The translations under genes were made by a program, and so were the position numbers. The notes below the pieces were generated by a model. The model worked only from the letters and a program-made list of their open reading frames with translations. It ran no database searches and was not told the DNA's origin. 32,614 nt of DNA from positions 1-32,614 of the forward strand of contig CANLPK010000021.1 in assembly GCA_947492885.1 (NCBI GenBank). Reading direction: 5' to 3'. The DNA comes from Bacteroidota bacterium (GTDB taxonomy: Bacteria; Bacteroidota; Bacteroidia; UKL13-3). Position 1 is the first letter of the stretch. Each line of letters opens with the position of its first letter. This document shows positions 1 to 8,323 of this stretch, piece by piece.

Positions 1-549
1 GTTCATTGCAATAGAGAGCGTGGCAGCATTCTCATAACTCTCTACTGCTTTTTGATTCTCTCCATATTCATTACTTAAATTGCCGAGCATCACATAAGTT
101 TGCACCATGTTGACCGAATCCTTTGCTGCTTTATTGAATCGTAAAGCTTCGTATAATGAATAGAAGGCTGAATCGCGTTTCCCTTTAGAATCATAAATAT
201 AACTAAGAAGAATGCAGGCACCAGATGCTCCTTTGAAATCGTTCAGCTTAACCCTAATAGCGAGGGCTCTTTGAATGATTTGTAATGAAGTATCTAATCT
301 GCCGTTCGTATATAAAATTGAACCAATACGAATCAAGGCTCCTCCGATACCCTTTTCAAAATGTATTTGCTCGGAGAGTTTGTATGCATCCTGAGCCAAA
401 GCATAAGAGGAGTCCTGATTCGTTCGTTGAAGTTTGGTAGCTTCGGAAAGTAACTGCTTTATTCGAATAGTATCGGCATCAATATTTGTAATTGCTTTCA
501 CCTTAAGAAAGCAACAAATAATTATGATGAAAAGGAATAAACGATTCAA
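1..549 (-). CDS. TPR-repeat protein with signal peptide, 3' end outside window
   Basis: This reading frame is open from a TTG codon at 549 to the left edge, so only the N-terminal 183 residues are present. No ATG precedes the first hydrophobic stretch and an in-frame stop lies about 45 nt upstream, so TTG is the only reasonable start. The N-terminus (MNRLFLFIIIICCFLKVKA if TTG is read as Met) is a signal peptide. It is followed by helical tetratricopeptide-like repeats, for example around SYALAQDAYKLSEQIHFEKG, then GRLDTSLQIIQRALAIR, and ENQKAVESYENAATLS at the edge. In Bacteroidota such periplasmic TPR regions often precede a membrane helix and a histidine kinase or LuxR output domain, but that part is not visible. 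TPR protein is well supported; any signalling role is a guess. Confidence 0.75.
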   Translation of the reverse strand, partial: MNRLFLFIIIICCFLKVKAITNIDADTIRIKQLLSEATKLQRTNQDSSYALAQDAYKLSEQIHFEKGIGGALIRIGSILYTNGRLDTSLQIIQRALAIRVKLNDFKGASGACILLSYIYDSKGKRDSAFYSLYEALRFNKAAKDSVNMVQTYVMLGNLSNEYGENQKAVESYENAATLSIAMN

Positions 550-618
550 TTTGAATTGTTGTTGACTGGTTCGAATCTTTAAAACGTATATTTATATTAA
601 AAGTAGATTGGACTAATA

Positions 619-1371
619 TTAAAAAATAATTGGATCAATTGTCGCAGGTGGTGGATTTGGATTCCAATTAAGAGGAGTCACAGGCGCATTGGGCACAGAG
701 CCACATTGTACTGCAGTTAGATTAAGTCCTGAATTTGCACAAGCTCCTACTGCTGCAATTGGTCCATTGTATGGATGACTTGATGTAGGGCTGCTAAAAC
801 TCGCAACAATAGTATATCCTGTGGAATTTGAAGTACTTGTAATAATTAATGGATTAATTGCCTGAAACTGATAGCTATTCACCATCACCACCACAAACTG
901 TTTAGTAGTATTCGATGTAGCGCTTTGAAGTGTAACACTACTGCACATATAAGGTGTAAGTGCTGGGTTTTTTATTGCGTTATCAATTACCTCAACGATG
1001 GGTGGATGACGATAATAAGGGTCGCCTGTACTTAGAACGATTTTTCCAGTTGAATCTTTTAATACAACAAATAAATTTTGAGCACCTTCGGTTAAATCGG
1101 GTGCGTCAATTTTTTGATTAAAATAAACTGGGAAATAAGAAGTAGTAGATGGTTTGCCTTCGATGGGGGCAATCAGCTTTGAAGCATCTCCAGTGTATTG
1201 GTAGTTTAAAGTGTTTCCTGTTTCATCTGGGTTAGTAATAACAAAACTTCCATCAAGCGCTGACGACAAATCGAAATCGATAAGCATCAGATAATAATTG
1301 AAGGATTGGTTGCCACTTGGGCGAAGAAGCGCACCGCGCAGGTTGTAAGGATTTTTTGAATCAGTTGCCAT
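619..1371 (-). CDS. hypothetical protein, 250 aa
   Basis: I do not recognise this family. The start ATG at 1371 is the only sensible one and has a strong promoter 26 nt upstream. There is no signal peptide or transmembrane segment. The sequence is rich in Ser, Thr, Asn and Pro with many short beta-prone stretches such as KQFVVVMVNSYQFQ. It ends in a proline-rich tail (NAPVTPLNWNPNPPPATID). The N-terminal part (NYYLMLIDFDLSSALDGSFV) and central YFPVYFNQKIDAPDL look like all-beta folds. Three cysteines lie in the C-terminal 110 residues. It stands alone between the TPR gene (69 nt downstream) and a 350-nt non-coding stretch. A cytosolic or non-classically exported beta-rich protein is the most that can be said. 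Confidence 0.75.
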   Translation of the reverse strand: MATDSKNPYNLRGALLRPSGNQSFNYYLMLIDFDLSSALDGSFVITNPDETGNTLNYQYTGDASKLIAPIEGKPSTTSYFPVYFNQKIDAPDLTEGAQNLFVVLKDSTGKIVLSTGDPYYRHPPIVEVIDNAIKNPALTPYMCSSVTLQSATSNTTKQFVVVMVNSYQFQAINPLIITSTSNSTGYTIVASFSSPTSSHPYNGPIAAVGACANSGLNLTAVQCGSVPNAPVTPLNWNPNPPPATIDPIIF

Positions 1372-1397
1372 GACTTTTTTTAATTAGATTGTTTTGT

Positions 1398-1427
1398 CAA
1401 ATATAGGACATATATTGAGTTAGCAAA
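1398..1427 (-). promoter_or_regulatory. Bacteroidota-type promoter for the 619-1371 gene
   Basis: Read on the minus strand there is TTTG (1424-1427), an 18-nt spacer, then TATATTTG (1398-1405). This matches the Bacteroidota consensus TTTG-N19-TAnnTTTG almost exactly. It lies 26 nt before the ATG at 1371. This is one of the best promoter matches in the window. Confidence 0.65.
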
Positions 1428-1721
1428 ATAATTTAAGGCATGGAAACATGAATCGCTTAAATAGTTTTAGAGAATGAAGTAAAAGTTATACTTCAATATT
1501 CCTCAAGGTGAAAGGTTGATTTTTAGAGCATTATATATTGATTTGTGCCTGTTTAATTAGTTCAGCTTAGGTACAAGCAAAGGTTGATTTCGAAGACTAT
1601 AATAAATCAATAATTTCGATCGTTGTCGATTCTTACAAAAGTGTGGAGTAGTCTAATATTAAAGATCGTTAAATATAGATAATAACCCTATTGAACTCTT
1701 TAGAAATGACTTACGAATTCC
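1406..1721. other. non-coding spacer, no gene seen
   Basis: AT-rich stretch upstream of the 619-1371 gene and downstream of the CoA-disulfide reductase gene. No convincing ORF, tRNA or strong terminator was seen. A 12-bp direct repeat, AAAGGTTGATTT, occurs at 1511-1522 and 1579-1590; its meaning is unknown. Confidence 0.5.
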
Positions 1722-3407
1722 TTAATTGCTTGCCAATAAGGTTTTTGGTGCCAAGGCTTCCTGTTCTAACTGAATGGCCTTCCATAACTGATACCCACCC
1801 GATAGGTTCAACACCTTCTTGTAATCACTTTGTGTTAAGGTACGTTGTGCTAAATAACCTCTCAGTCCACCCAAACAATAAATAAAAATATTTTTGTCTT
1901 TAGGAATTTCATTCATTCGACTTCTTAAATCGTCGATGGGGATATTGATAGCATTGTCGATATGCCCTGCTTCAAATTCTTCTTTTGATCGAACATCCAA
2001 TAAAATATCTATCGATTTGATTAGGTCCCACTGATTGTAATAGAACACTTTTAATTTTTGAGTAAGAATATTTTCAGCAACGAACCCTGCCATATTCACA
2101 GGGTCTTTTGCCGAAGAATAGGGTGGAGCATAGGCATGTTCAAATTCCACCAATTCTTCAATTGATTCTTGTCGTTGAATAACGGAGGAGAGAATATCAA
2201 TTCTTTTATCTACCCCCTCGAATCCGGCGATTTGCGCACTTAGTAAAGTGCCATCGGGTGCAAATGCAATTTGAATGCTCATTTGTTTAGCGCCAGGATA
2301 ATAGCCAGCATGCGATCCATTATGTGTGGTTGAAACATGATGAGGAATTCCTGCTTTTACTAAACTTTTAGAAGCCATACCTGAAGTAGCAACCGTCATA
2401 TCGAATACCTTTACGATGGCAGTATTGATGGCTCCATGATACACTGTTTTGTTACCCATAACCATATTATTAGCACAGATACGGCCTTGTTTATTGGCTG
2501 GTCCGGCGAGATAGGTGTTCATGGATAGTCCAGTGATTGCGTTTTTAAATTCAATGGCATCACCTACAGCATAAATATCAGGATTGGATGTCTGCAAGTA
2601 TTCATTTACCCAAATTCCACGGGCATCTCCAAGCTTTAAGCCTGCAGCGGCAGCAAGTCTTGTATCGGGTTTTACGCCGATGGAGAGGATTACGATATCG
2701 GCGTCAACGGGTGCTCCATCTTTTAAAATTACTTGAATTCCGGAAGGCGTCTTTTCAAAAGCAGTGACAGCATTATTCAATAATAAATTTACTCCCTTCG
2801 AACGAATATGTTGTTGTACGATGGCAGCAATAGGGTAATCGAGAGGCGCCAATATTTGATTTCCCATCTCCACGATGCTCACTTCTAAGCCAAGATCGTG
2901 AAGGTTTTCGGCCATCTCCAATCCTATAAATCCGGCACCAATTACCACGGCTTTCTTCACTTCTTTTTGATGCACGAAACTTTTGATATAATCGGTATCG
3001 GCTACATTGCGCAGGGTGAAAATGCCTTCGTTGGTAATTCCTGGAAGCGGCGGTCGAATAGGCTCTGCACCAGGTGAGAGTACTAGTTTATCATAGGTCT
3101 CTTCGTAAGTTTCTCCAGTATTTTGATTATGTGCTGTGATTGTTTTCGCTTCAGGATTGATAGCTATCACTTCGGTAAGTGTTCTTACATCAATATTGAA
3201 ACGCTGATTAAATGCTGCTGCTGTTTGAACAAATAATGCATTTCTATCTTTTATAACATCGCCTATATAATAGGGTAGTCCACAATTGGCGTATGATATA
3301 TATGCTCCTTTTTCGAAGATGATGATATCGGCTTTTTCATCTAGGCGACGTAAGCGTGCTGCAGTGCTTGCTCCACCTGCAACAGCTCCAACTATAATAT
3401 ATTTCAT
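1722..3407 (-). CDS. CoA-disulfide reductase / persulfide reductase with C-terminal rhodanese domain
   Basis: FAD- and NAD(P)H-dependent pyridine nucleotide-disulfide oxidoreductase of the single-cysteine CoADR class, fused to a rhodanese domain; 561 aa, the usual length for the fusion. The N-terminal dinucleotide fold starts at once (VGAVAGGASTAARLRR). The active-site cysteine is C42 in YISYANCGLPYYIGD. A second nucleotide-binding motif is VVIGAGFIGLEMAENL (around residue 155), and the FAD-contacting NPDIYAVGDAIEF is near 280. Residues about 460-550 are rhodanese: LLDVRSKEEFEAGHI, then the active loop with C511 in YCLGGLRGY. Relatives reduce CoA disulfide and CoA persulfide or polysulfide in the cytosol, the rhodanese cysteine carrying the sulfane sulfur. 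The peroxiredoxin gene lies upstream on the same strand behind its own terminator, so the two are probably separate transcripts with a shared thiol-stress theme. Confidence 0.92.
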   Translation of the reverse strand: MKYIIVGAVAGGASTAARLRRLDEKADIIIFEKGAYISYANCGLPYYIGDVIKDRNALFVQTAAAFNQRFNIDVRTLTEVIAINPEAKTITAHNQNTGETYEETYDKLVLSPGAEPIRPPLPGITNEGIFTLRNVADTDYIKSFVHQKEVKKAVVIGAGFIGLEMAENLHDLGLEVSIVEMGNQILAPLDYPIAAIVQQHIRSKGVNLLLNNAVTAFEKTPSGIQVILKDGAPVDADIVILSIGVKPDTRLAAAAGLKLGDARGIWVNEYLQTSNPDIYAVGDAIEFKNAITGLSMNTYLAGPANKQGRICANNMVMGNKTVYHGAINTAIVKVFDMTVATSGMASKSLVKAGIPHHVSTTHNGSHAGYYPGAKQMSIQIAFAPDGTLLSAQIAGFEGVDKRIDILSSVIQRQESIEELVEFEHAYAPPYSSAKDPVNMAGFVAENILTQKLKVFYYNQWDLIKSIDILLDVRSKEEFEAGHIDNAINIPIDDLRSRMNEIPKDKNIFIYCLGGLRGYLAQRTLTQSDYKKVLNLSGGYQLWKAIQLEQEALAPKTLLASN

Positions 3408-3436
3408 GAATGAGATTTGGTTCGTTAATGTGTGCG

Positions 3437-3444
3437 CAAAATTA
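3437..3444 (-). promoter_or_regulatory. -7 promoter box (TAATTTTG) for the CoA-disulfide reductase
   Basis: TAATTTTG on the minus strand matches TAnnTTTG and lies 29 nt before the ATG at 3407. No clear -33 TTTG is seen at the expected spacing, so confidence is moderate. Confidence 0.45.
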
Positions 3445-3531
3445 AGCCAGATAAGGTGCCTGAACGGTAACCTAGGTTACATAGTGCGTGGCTTTAGGAT
3501 TCTTAACAACCTGCTTTTAAAAAAATCAGGT

Positions 3532-3564
3532 AAAAAAAAAGGCTGATTTTTCATCAGCCTTTTT
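3532..3564 (-). terminator. intrinsic terminator after the peroxiredoxin gene
   Basis: Perfect 7-bp stem GGCTGAT (3541-3547) / ATCAGCC (3553-3559) with a 5-nt loop, flanked by nine A on the left and five T on the right. It can act in both directions. It begins 8 nt past the peroxiredoxin stop codon, so its main job is to end that minus-strand transcript before the CoA-disulfide reductase promoter. Confidence 0.85.
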
Positions 3565-3571
3565 AGGAATA

Positions 3572-4210
3572 TTATTTATTAGGTTGTGGCGTTAGGCGCA
3601 GGTAAGGTTTTATTTTGGTATACCCTTTTGGAAACATCGCAGGTATTTGTTCATCTGTAATTGAAGGTGCTATTACTACATCCTCTCCATCTTTCCAATT
3701 AGCAGGAGTTGCTACTTTATAGTTGGCAGTTAATTGCAAAGAGTCGATTACACGAAGTAGTTCTTCGAAATTTCTACCTGTAGATGCCGGATACACGATG
3801 ATTAGTTTTACCTTCTTATCCGAGCCAATAATGAAAACCGAACGAACGGTCATTTTATCATCGGCATTGGGATGAATCATATCATAGAGCATAGATACTT
3901 TGCGATCTTCATCGGCAATGATTGGAAAATTCACAGTGGTATGTTGTGTTTCATTGATGTCTTTGATCCAATCGGCATGCGATACCAACCCATCCACACT
4001 GAGTGCAATCACTTTCACATCACGTTTTTCGAAGGCTGTCTTGTATTTTGCTACTGTACCCAATTCGGTGGTGCATACCGGTGTATAATCGGCAGGGTGA
4101 GAGAATAAAATCCCCCAGCTATTTCCAAGCCATTCGTGAAAATGAATTTCACCCATAGAAGTTTGTGCTGTGAAATCAGGAGCAATATCTCCAAGTCTGA
4201 TGCTTGACAT
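3572..4210 (-). CDS. 1-Cys peroxiredoxin (Prx6 family)
   Basis: Thiol peroxidase that reduces hydrogen peroxide and organic hydroperoxides in the cytosol; 212 aa, typical for the Prx6 subfamily. The peroxidatic cysteine is C46 in the loop SHPADYTPVCTTELG, with the family Pro and Thr in place (PxxxTxxC pattern). The conserved arginine is in MTVRSVFIIGSDKKV. The extended C-terminal region (residues about 165-212, TPANWKDGEDVVIAPS then FPKGYTKIKPYLRLTP) is characteristic of Prx6 and not of 2-Cys AhpC. The start at 4210 gives the family-standard N-terminus (IRLGDIAPDFTAQTSMG). It has its own terminator downstream. No OxyR-type regulator is nearby. Confidence 0.94.
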   Translation of the reverse strand: MSSIRLGDIAPDFTAQTSMGEIHFHEWLGNSWGILFSHPADYTPVCTTELGTVAKYKTAFEKRDVKVIALSVDGLVSHADWIKDINETQHTTVNFPIIADEDRKVSMLYDMIHPNADDKMTVRSVFIIGSDKKVKLIIVYPASTGRNFEELLRVIDSLQLTANYKVATPANWKDGEDVVIAPSITDEQIPAMFPKGYTKIKPYLRLTPQPNK

Positions 4211-4408
4211 TTTTATTTAATTTATGATTAAGTTATTAAATTTCTTACTCGTAAGGCTTTTCAGTATCGCCCCTGTTCGGAGTTGGTCTTCGGAATTAAC
4301 AGTTACAAATTTTCATTTAAAATCAATAATAAATCGTTTGGAAATTTTCGACTTGAAATAAAATTTGAATTTGTTTTAAATCACAAAACTCAAGCTAAAA
4401 TAAAAGGC

Positions 4409-5605
4409 TTATAAGCTCACCAGACCAGGCATTTCCAAGTTTTCCTGTATGTCTTTTGTATAGTCAATTTCAGGGAATCCAAATCCGAAGAGTTTTAAAA
4501 ATTCACTCTTATAACCAAGAAGGTCGCCCAATACAGGAAGTGTTTCGGTGTTTGCTTGAGGCCAAAGTGTTGCAATATCGTCTTGCACATCGGTGCGCAT
4601 TTCCCAATCGTCTACACGTATTCTACCTTTTTCATCAGTATCGATTTTATTTCCTGTAAATAATCTTTCGCTATACAAACGTTGAATTTGTTCGATACAG
4701 CCTTCGTGAATTTGTTTTTCTTTCATCACTTTATACAATAAAGAAATATATAAAGGTATAACTGGAATGGCCGAACTCGCCTGAGTTACCAATGCTTTAT
4801 TTACCGATACAAAAGCTTGTCCGTGGATTGCTTTCATTTTGTCGGCAATGCTAAATGCGGTAGCTTCCAAATGATCCTTAGCACGACCTATGGTACCTTT
4901 ACGATACACAGCTTCGGTTAGCGATGGGCCAATATAAGAATACGCCACGGTCATTGCATTTTCAGAAAGTGCTCCAGCATTCATCAGGGCATCCATCCAA
5001 AGCGACCAGTCATCGCCACCCATTACCGCAACGGTATTGGCAATATCTTCTTCGTTGCATGGTTCGATGGTTATTTCAGAAACAACGCCTGTATGGAAGT
5101 CGACCGTTTTATTTGTGTATGGCTGTCCAATTGGCTTCAATACCGAACGATGTAAAATGCCTGTCTCCGGATTCATACGAACGGGTGAGGCAAGACTATA
5201 AATCACCAAATCAACAGTGCCTAAATCAGCCTTGATTAATTCAATTGTCTTCGCTTTTACTTCTCTTGAAAAGGCATCGCCATTGATACTCTTAGCATAT
5301 AATCCTGCTTTGGCTGCTTCCTTTTGAAATGCCACACTATTGTACCATCCTGGTGAAGCGGGCTTTCCTTCTTGTGGGGGTTTTTCGAAAAACACACCAA
5401 TGGTTGATGCACCTGAGCCAAAGGCGGAAGAGATGCGAGAAGCCATACCGAATCCGGTAGAAGCTCCAATAACGAGTACTTTCTTAGCCCCATTTATATT
5501 GCCTTTCGACTTTACATATTCAATTTGATTTTGAATGTTTTTCTCACAACCTGCTGGATGTGAAGTAAGACAAATGAATCCGCGTATTTTAGGTTCTATA
5601 ATCAT
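4409..5605 (-). CDS. fabV: trans-2-enoyl-CoA / enoyl-ACP reductase FabV
   Basis: NADH-dependent reductase of the FabV/TER family that saturates the trans-2 double bond of enoyl thioesters, the last step of a fatty-acid elongation cycle. It is 398 aa, the family norm. The N-terminus MIIEPKIRGFICLTSHPAGC is diagnostic. The nucleotide-binding loop is VLVIGASTGFGMASRI (residues 44-58). The catalytic pair is in the Y-x8-K arrangement, Y234 and K243 (VYRKGTIGRAKDHLE), with the preceding AYSYIGPSLT also conserved. It belongs to the extended short-chain dehydrogenase class. The family is known for low sensitivity to triclosan compared with FabI. It stands alone, with 200 nt on the peroxiredoxin side and a 337-nt divergent spacer on the other side. 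Confidence 0.95.
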   Translation of the reverse strand: MIIEPKIRGFICLTSHPAGCEKNIQNQIEYVKSKGNINGAKKVLVIGASTGFGMASRISSAFGSGASTIGVFFEKPPQEGKPASPGWYNSVAFQKEAAKAGLYAKSINGDAFSREVKAKTIELIKADLGTVDLVIYSLASPVRMNPETGILHRSVLKPIGQPYTNKTVDFHTGVVSEITIEPCNEEDIANTVAVMGGDDWSLWMDALMNAGALSENAMTVAYSYIGPSLTEAVYRKGTIGRAKDHLEATAFSIADKMKAIHGQAFVSVNKALVTQASSAIPVIPLYISLLYKVMKEKQIHEGCIEQIQRLYSERLFTGNKIDTDEKGRIRVDDWEMRTDVQDDIATLWPQANTETLPVLGDLLGYKSEFLKLFGFGFPEIDYTKDIQENLEMPGLVSL

Positions 5606-5848
5606 TTTACAAAAAGGAAATTATTTATGTTTGGTTAATGGCTAATGAAATAAAGATAATTGCCATTTAACATATCGTTGGTAAAAATACTAAAGTTTAG
5701 GGAAATGAGATATGATGGATAATGTAGTCATTTCTCATATTGAGTAAGGATTTAGATTTAGGTCGTGAATTTGCAACAATTCGCCAACGCCATTCTCTAT
5801 CTTTTATTTTATTCGATTTTCCCTCCCTCGTGTATAAAAGTTGAGTCA

Positions 5849-5905
5849 TATTATTGTCCAACGTTTTGCCATAAAGTATCGTCTAGCGTATTATTGCCCA
5901 ATCTT
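5849..5905 (+). promoter_or_regulatory. pair of operator-like direct repeats upstream of the TonB receptor
   Basis: TATTATTGTCCAACGTT (5849-5865) and TATTATTGCCCAATCTT (5889-5905) agree at 14 of 17 bases and start exactly 40 bp apart. The second copy ends one base before the -33 TTG of the receptor promoter. The layout resembles tandem sites for a regulator touching RNA polymerase, but no regulator is identified. Confidence 0.35.
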
Positions 5906-5906
5906 C

Positions 5907-5935
5907 TTGTTACAAAAACCAAACTAGTACTTTTG
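5907..5935 (+). promoter_or_regulatory. promoter of the TonB receptor operon, adjacent to the start codon
   Basis: TTG (5907-5909), 18-nt spacer, then TACTTTTG (5928-5935), a full match to the Bacteroidota -7 box. Only 7 nt separate the box from the ATG at 5943, so the mRNA would be leaderless or nearly so. Confidence 0.55.
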
Positions 5936-5942
5936 CCCCTTT

Positions 5943-8309
5943 ATGAAATTAATCAAATTTATTGCATCATTCATCTTGTTGTTATTCGTTGCCTTCTCTC
6001 AGGCACAAACGTTTACGATCAGTGGTTTTATCACCGATAAAAATAGTAAGGAAACACTTATTGGAGTGCAGGTAGCTAATATCAAGCAAAATGTGGGCAC
6101 CAATAGCAATGGTTTTGGATTCTATACCCTCACCATGAAAAAGGATAGCGTGCAACTGATCGTTAGAATTCTAGGATATGCTCCCAAGGTACTCAACTTT
6201 TATCTCGATCATAATATCACCTATAATATTGAGTTGGAAGAAGCAGGAAAAGAATTGGGGCAAGTAGAAATCTCTGCCAGCCGTCAAAATAATAAAGTAG
6301 CGAATGATACGCGGGTGAGTAGAATTGAAATTCCGGTGGAGACAGTGAAGGAATTACCTGCGTTATTTGGAGAAAAGGATGTATTTAAAGTGATTCAGTT
6401 ATTGCCTGGTGTTCAAAAAGGGGGAGAAGGAAATAGTGGTTTATATGTGCGTGGTGGGGGCCCTGATCAAAATTTAATTATCCTCGATGATGCCAATGTT
6501 TATAATGCATTTCACTTATTTGGATTTTTCTCAGTTTTTAATGGAGATGCATTAAAAAGTATTGAGCTCACCAAAGGCGGCTTCCCTGCACGCTACGGTG
6601 GCAGGCTTTCCAGTGTTTTAGATATGCGATTGAAAGATGGTGATAAACAAAAGTTTCATGGAGAAGGAGGGGTGGGCGTAATTTCTTCACGATTGACTCT
6701 TGAAGGACCTTTAATTAAAAATAAGTCTTCATTTATCATCTCCGCTCGACGTACCTACGTTGATTTACTTATTCAACCCTTCTTGCCACAAGATACCAAA
6801 GGCGGTTACTATTTTTATGATATGAATGTGAAACTCAATTATACCCTGAGCGATAAAGATCGTTTGTATTTGAGTGGATATTTTGGAAGAGATGTATTCT
6901 ATGCAAAGTTTATCGCATCTTCAACTTCGAGCACCAAAGCAAGTATCGCATGGGGAAACAAAACATCTACACTGCGTTGGAATCATATTTTTGGGCCACG
7001 TATCTTTAGTAATTTATCGGCTATTTATAGCATCTATAATTTTGACGTTACAGCTACCGAGACAAATAATAAGGAAGTTTTTACGTTGAAGTTATTCTCA
7101 GGCATAAATGACGCAGCGGTAAAGTATGATTTTGAATTTATTCCCAACCCCCGTCATCATATACGTGCAGGGCTCATGAGTACATATCATACCTTTACTC
7201 CACAAGCGGTTACTGTGAAGGATGCAAATTTTAATTTATCGAATACCAAAAAATTCTATGCATTGGAAAGTGCACTTTATATTGAAGATGATTATGAGAT
7301 GAATAGTAAAATAAAGATGAATGCAGGTATGCGTTTAACGAATTATATCGTAGGTCAAACAGTTTTTACGAAGCCAGAACCTCGATTTAATTTCCGTTAT
7401 TTGATAAAGCCCGATTTGTCGTTTAAGTTTGGTTACAGTACCATGAATCAATACCTGCATCTGATTTCCAATACAGGTGCTGGCTTGCCAACCGACTTAT
7501 GGGTGCCTGCAACCCAACTTGTGAAACCTCAAACATCTCAACAAATTGCAGGTGGTTTTTTTAAGGATTTAGAATATAAGGAAGAGGATTATGCTATCTC
7601 ACTTGAAGGATATTATAAACTTTCGAAGAATGTAATTGCCTATAAAGAAGGAGCAAGTTTTATCTCTGTGCTTGACGATCCTTTTAGCAGCAATACTGGA
7701 AATCAAAAAACATGGGAGAGTCAGGTAACCTCTGGGAATGCTACCAGCTATGGCGCGGAGCTCTTCATTCAAAAGAAGGCTGGGAAGTTTACTGGTTGGA
7801 TTGGTTATACCCTATCATGGACCAGCCTGCAGTTTGATTCCTTGAATAATGGGAAGGAATTTTGGGCACGTTACGATCGTCGTCATGATATTTCGGTAGT
7901 AGGAATTTACAAATTGAATGATCATGTTACATTAAGTGCGGTATGGGTATATGGAACAGGCAATGCAATCACGTTGCCAATAGGTACTCAAAATGCAATA
8001 CCTCATCAATCGCCATACAATATGTGGGGAATGCCAGGAAGTGTTCCTTCCTATAATATCGATCAGTATGGTGGGCGCAATGAGTTTCGTATGGCACCAT
8101 ATCACCGAATGGATATTGGTGTGCAATTTCATAAGAAGCTGAAATACTGGGATCAAACCTGGGAAGTGAGTGTATATAATTTATATAATAGAGCCAATCC
8201 TTATTTCTATTATATCGGAGAAAGTAAGAAGGACCCTTCAAAAACAGTATTGAAACAAGTTTCCATCTTCCCGGTTTTACCATCAGTAACTTATTCCTTC
8301 AAATTCTAA
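5943..8309 (+). CDS. TonB-dependent outer-membrane receptor with carboxypeptidase-like N-terminal domain
   Basis: Outer-membrane active transporter of 788 aa. Residues 1-22 are a signal peptide ending SQAQ. Residues about 24-110 form a CarboxypepD_reg-like beta domain (FTISGFITDKNSKETLIGVQ). The plug begins near residue 138 (LPALFGEKDVFKVIQLLPGV) and contains VRGGGPDQNLIILDD (169-183) and GGFPARYGGRLSSVLDMR. The rest is a 22-strand-type barrel ending in a terminal aromatic (VTYSFKF). Later barrel landmarks include RYDRRHDISVVGIYKLNDH and WEVSVYNLYNRANPYFYY. The DUF4249 lipoprotein starts 14 nt downstream, forming the standard receptor-lipoprotein pair seen in many Bacteroidota. The substrate cannot be told from sequence; there are no adjacent glycoside hydrolases or siderophore genes. 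A later start is unlikely because the next Met falls inside the N-terminal domain. Confidence 0.94.
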   Translation: MKLIKFIASFILLLFVAFSQAQTFTISGFITDKNSKETLIGVQVANIKQNVGTNSNGFGFYTLTMKKDSVQLIVRILGYAPKVLNFYLDHNITYNIELEEAGKELGQVEISASRQNNKVANDTRVSRIEIPVETVKELPALFGEKDVFKVIQLLPGVQKGGEGNSGLYVRGGGPDQNLIILDDANVYNAFHLFGFFSVFNGDALKSIELTKGGFPARYGGRLSSVLDMRLKDGDKQKFHGEGGVGVISSRLTLEGPLIKNKSSFIISARRTYVDLLIQPFLPQDTKGGYYFYDMNVKLNYTLSDKDRLYLSGYFGRDVFYAKFIASSTSSTKASIAWGNKTSTLRWNHIFGPRIFSNLSAIYSIYNFDVTATETNNKEVFTLKLFSGINDAAVKYDFEFIPNPRHHIRAGLMSTYHTFTPQAVTVKDANFNLSNTKKFYALESALYIEDDYEMNSKIKMNAGMRLTNYIVGQTVFTKPEPRFNFRYLIKPDLSFKFGYSTMNQYLHLISNTGAGLPTDLWVPATQLVKPQTSQQIAGGFFKDLEYKEEDYAISLEGYYKLSKNVIAYKEGASFISVLDDPFSSNTGNQKTWESQVTSGNATSYGAELFIQKKAGKFTGWIGYTLSWTSLQFDSLNNGKEFWARYDRRHDISVVGIYKLNDHVTLSAVWVYGTGNAITLPIGTQNAIPHQSPYNMWGMPGSVPSYNIDQYGGRNEFRMAPYHRMDIGVQFHKKLKYWDQTWEVSVYNLYNRANPYFYYIGESKKDPSKTVLKQVSIFPVLPSVTYSFKF

Positions 8310-8323
8310 GTCTAAAAAGCAGT

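Larger units (their letters stand above)
5606..5942. other. divergent intergenic region fabV / TonB receptor
   Basis: No gene is supported here; the one open frame (5765-6040) overlaps the receptor start and looks like chance. The right part holds a plus-strand promoter and a pair of 17-bp direct repeats 40 bp apart, described separately. No clear TAnnTTTG box was found for fabV on the minus strand. Confidence 0.5.

Noticed and set aside
3286-3546. Plus-strand frame of 86 codons over the start of the CoA-disulfide reductase gene
   Set aside because: It is antisense to a highly conserved FAD-binding region and runs into a terminator hairpin; a shadow frame.
5765-6040. Possible small gene of 91 codons upstream of the TonB receptor
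   Set aside because: It overlaps the signal peptide of the receptor in another frame, crosses the receptor promoter and shows no recognisable protein features.
7932-8283. Minus-strand frames within the TonB receptor gene
   Set aside because: Antisense to well-conserved barrel sequence, no start signals; shadow frames.
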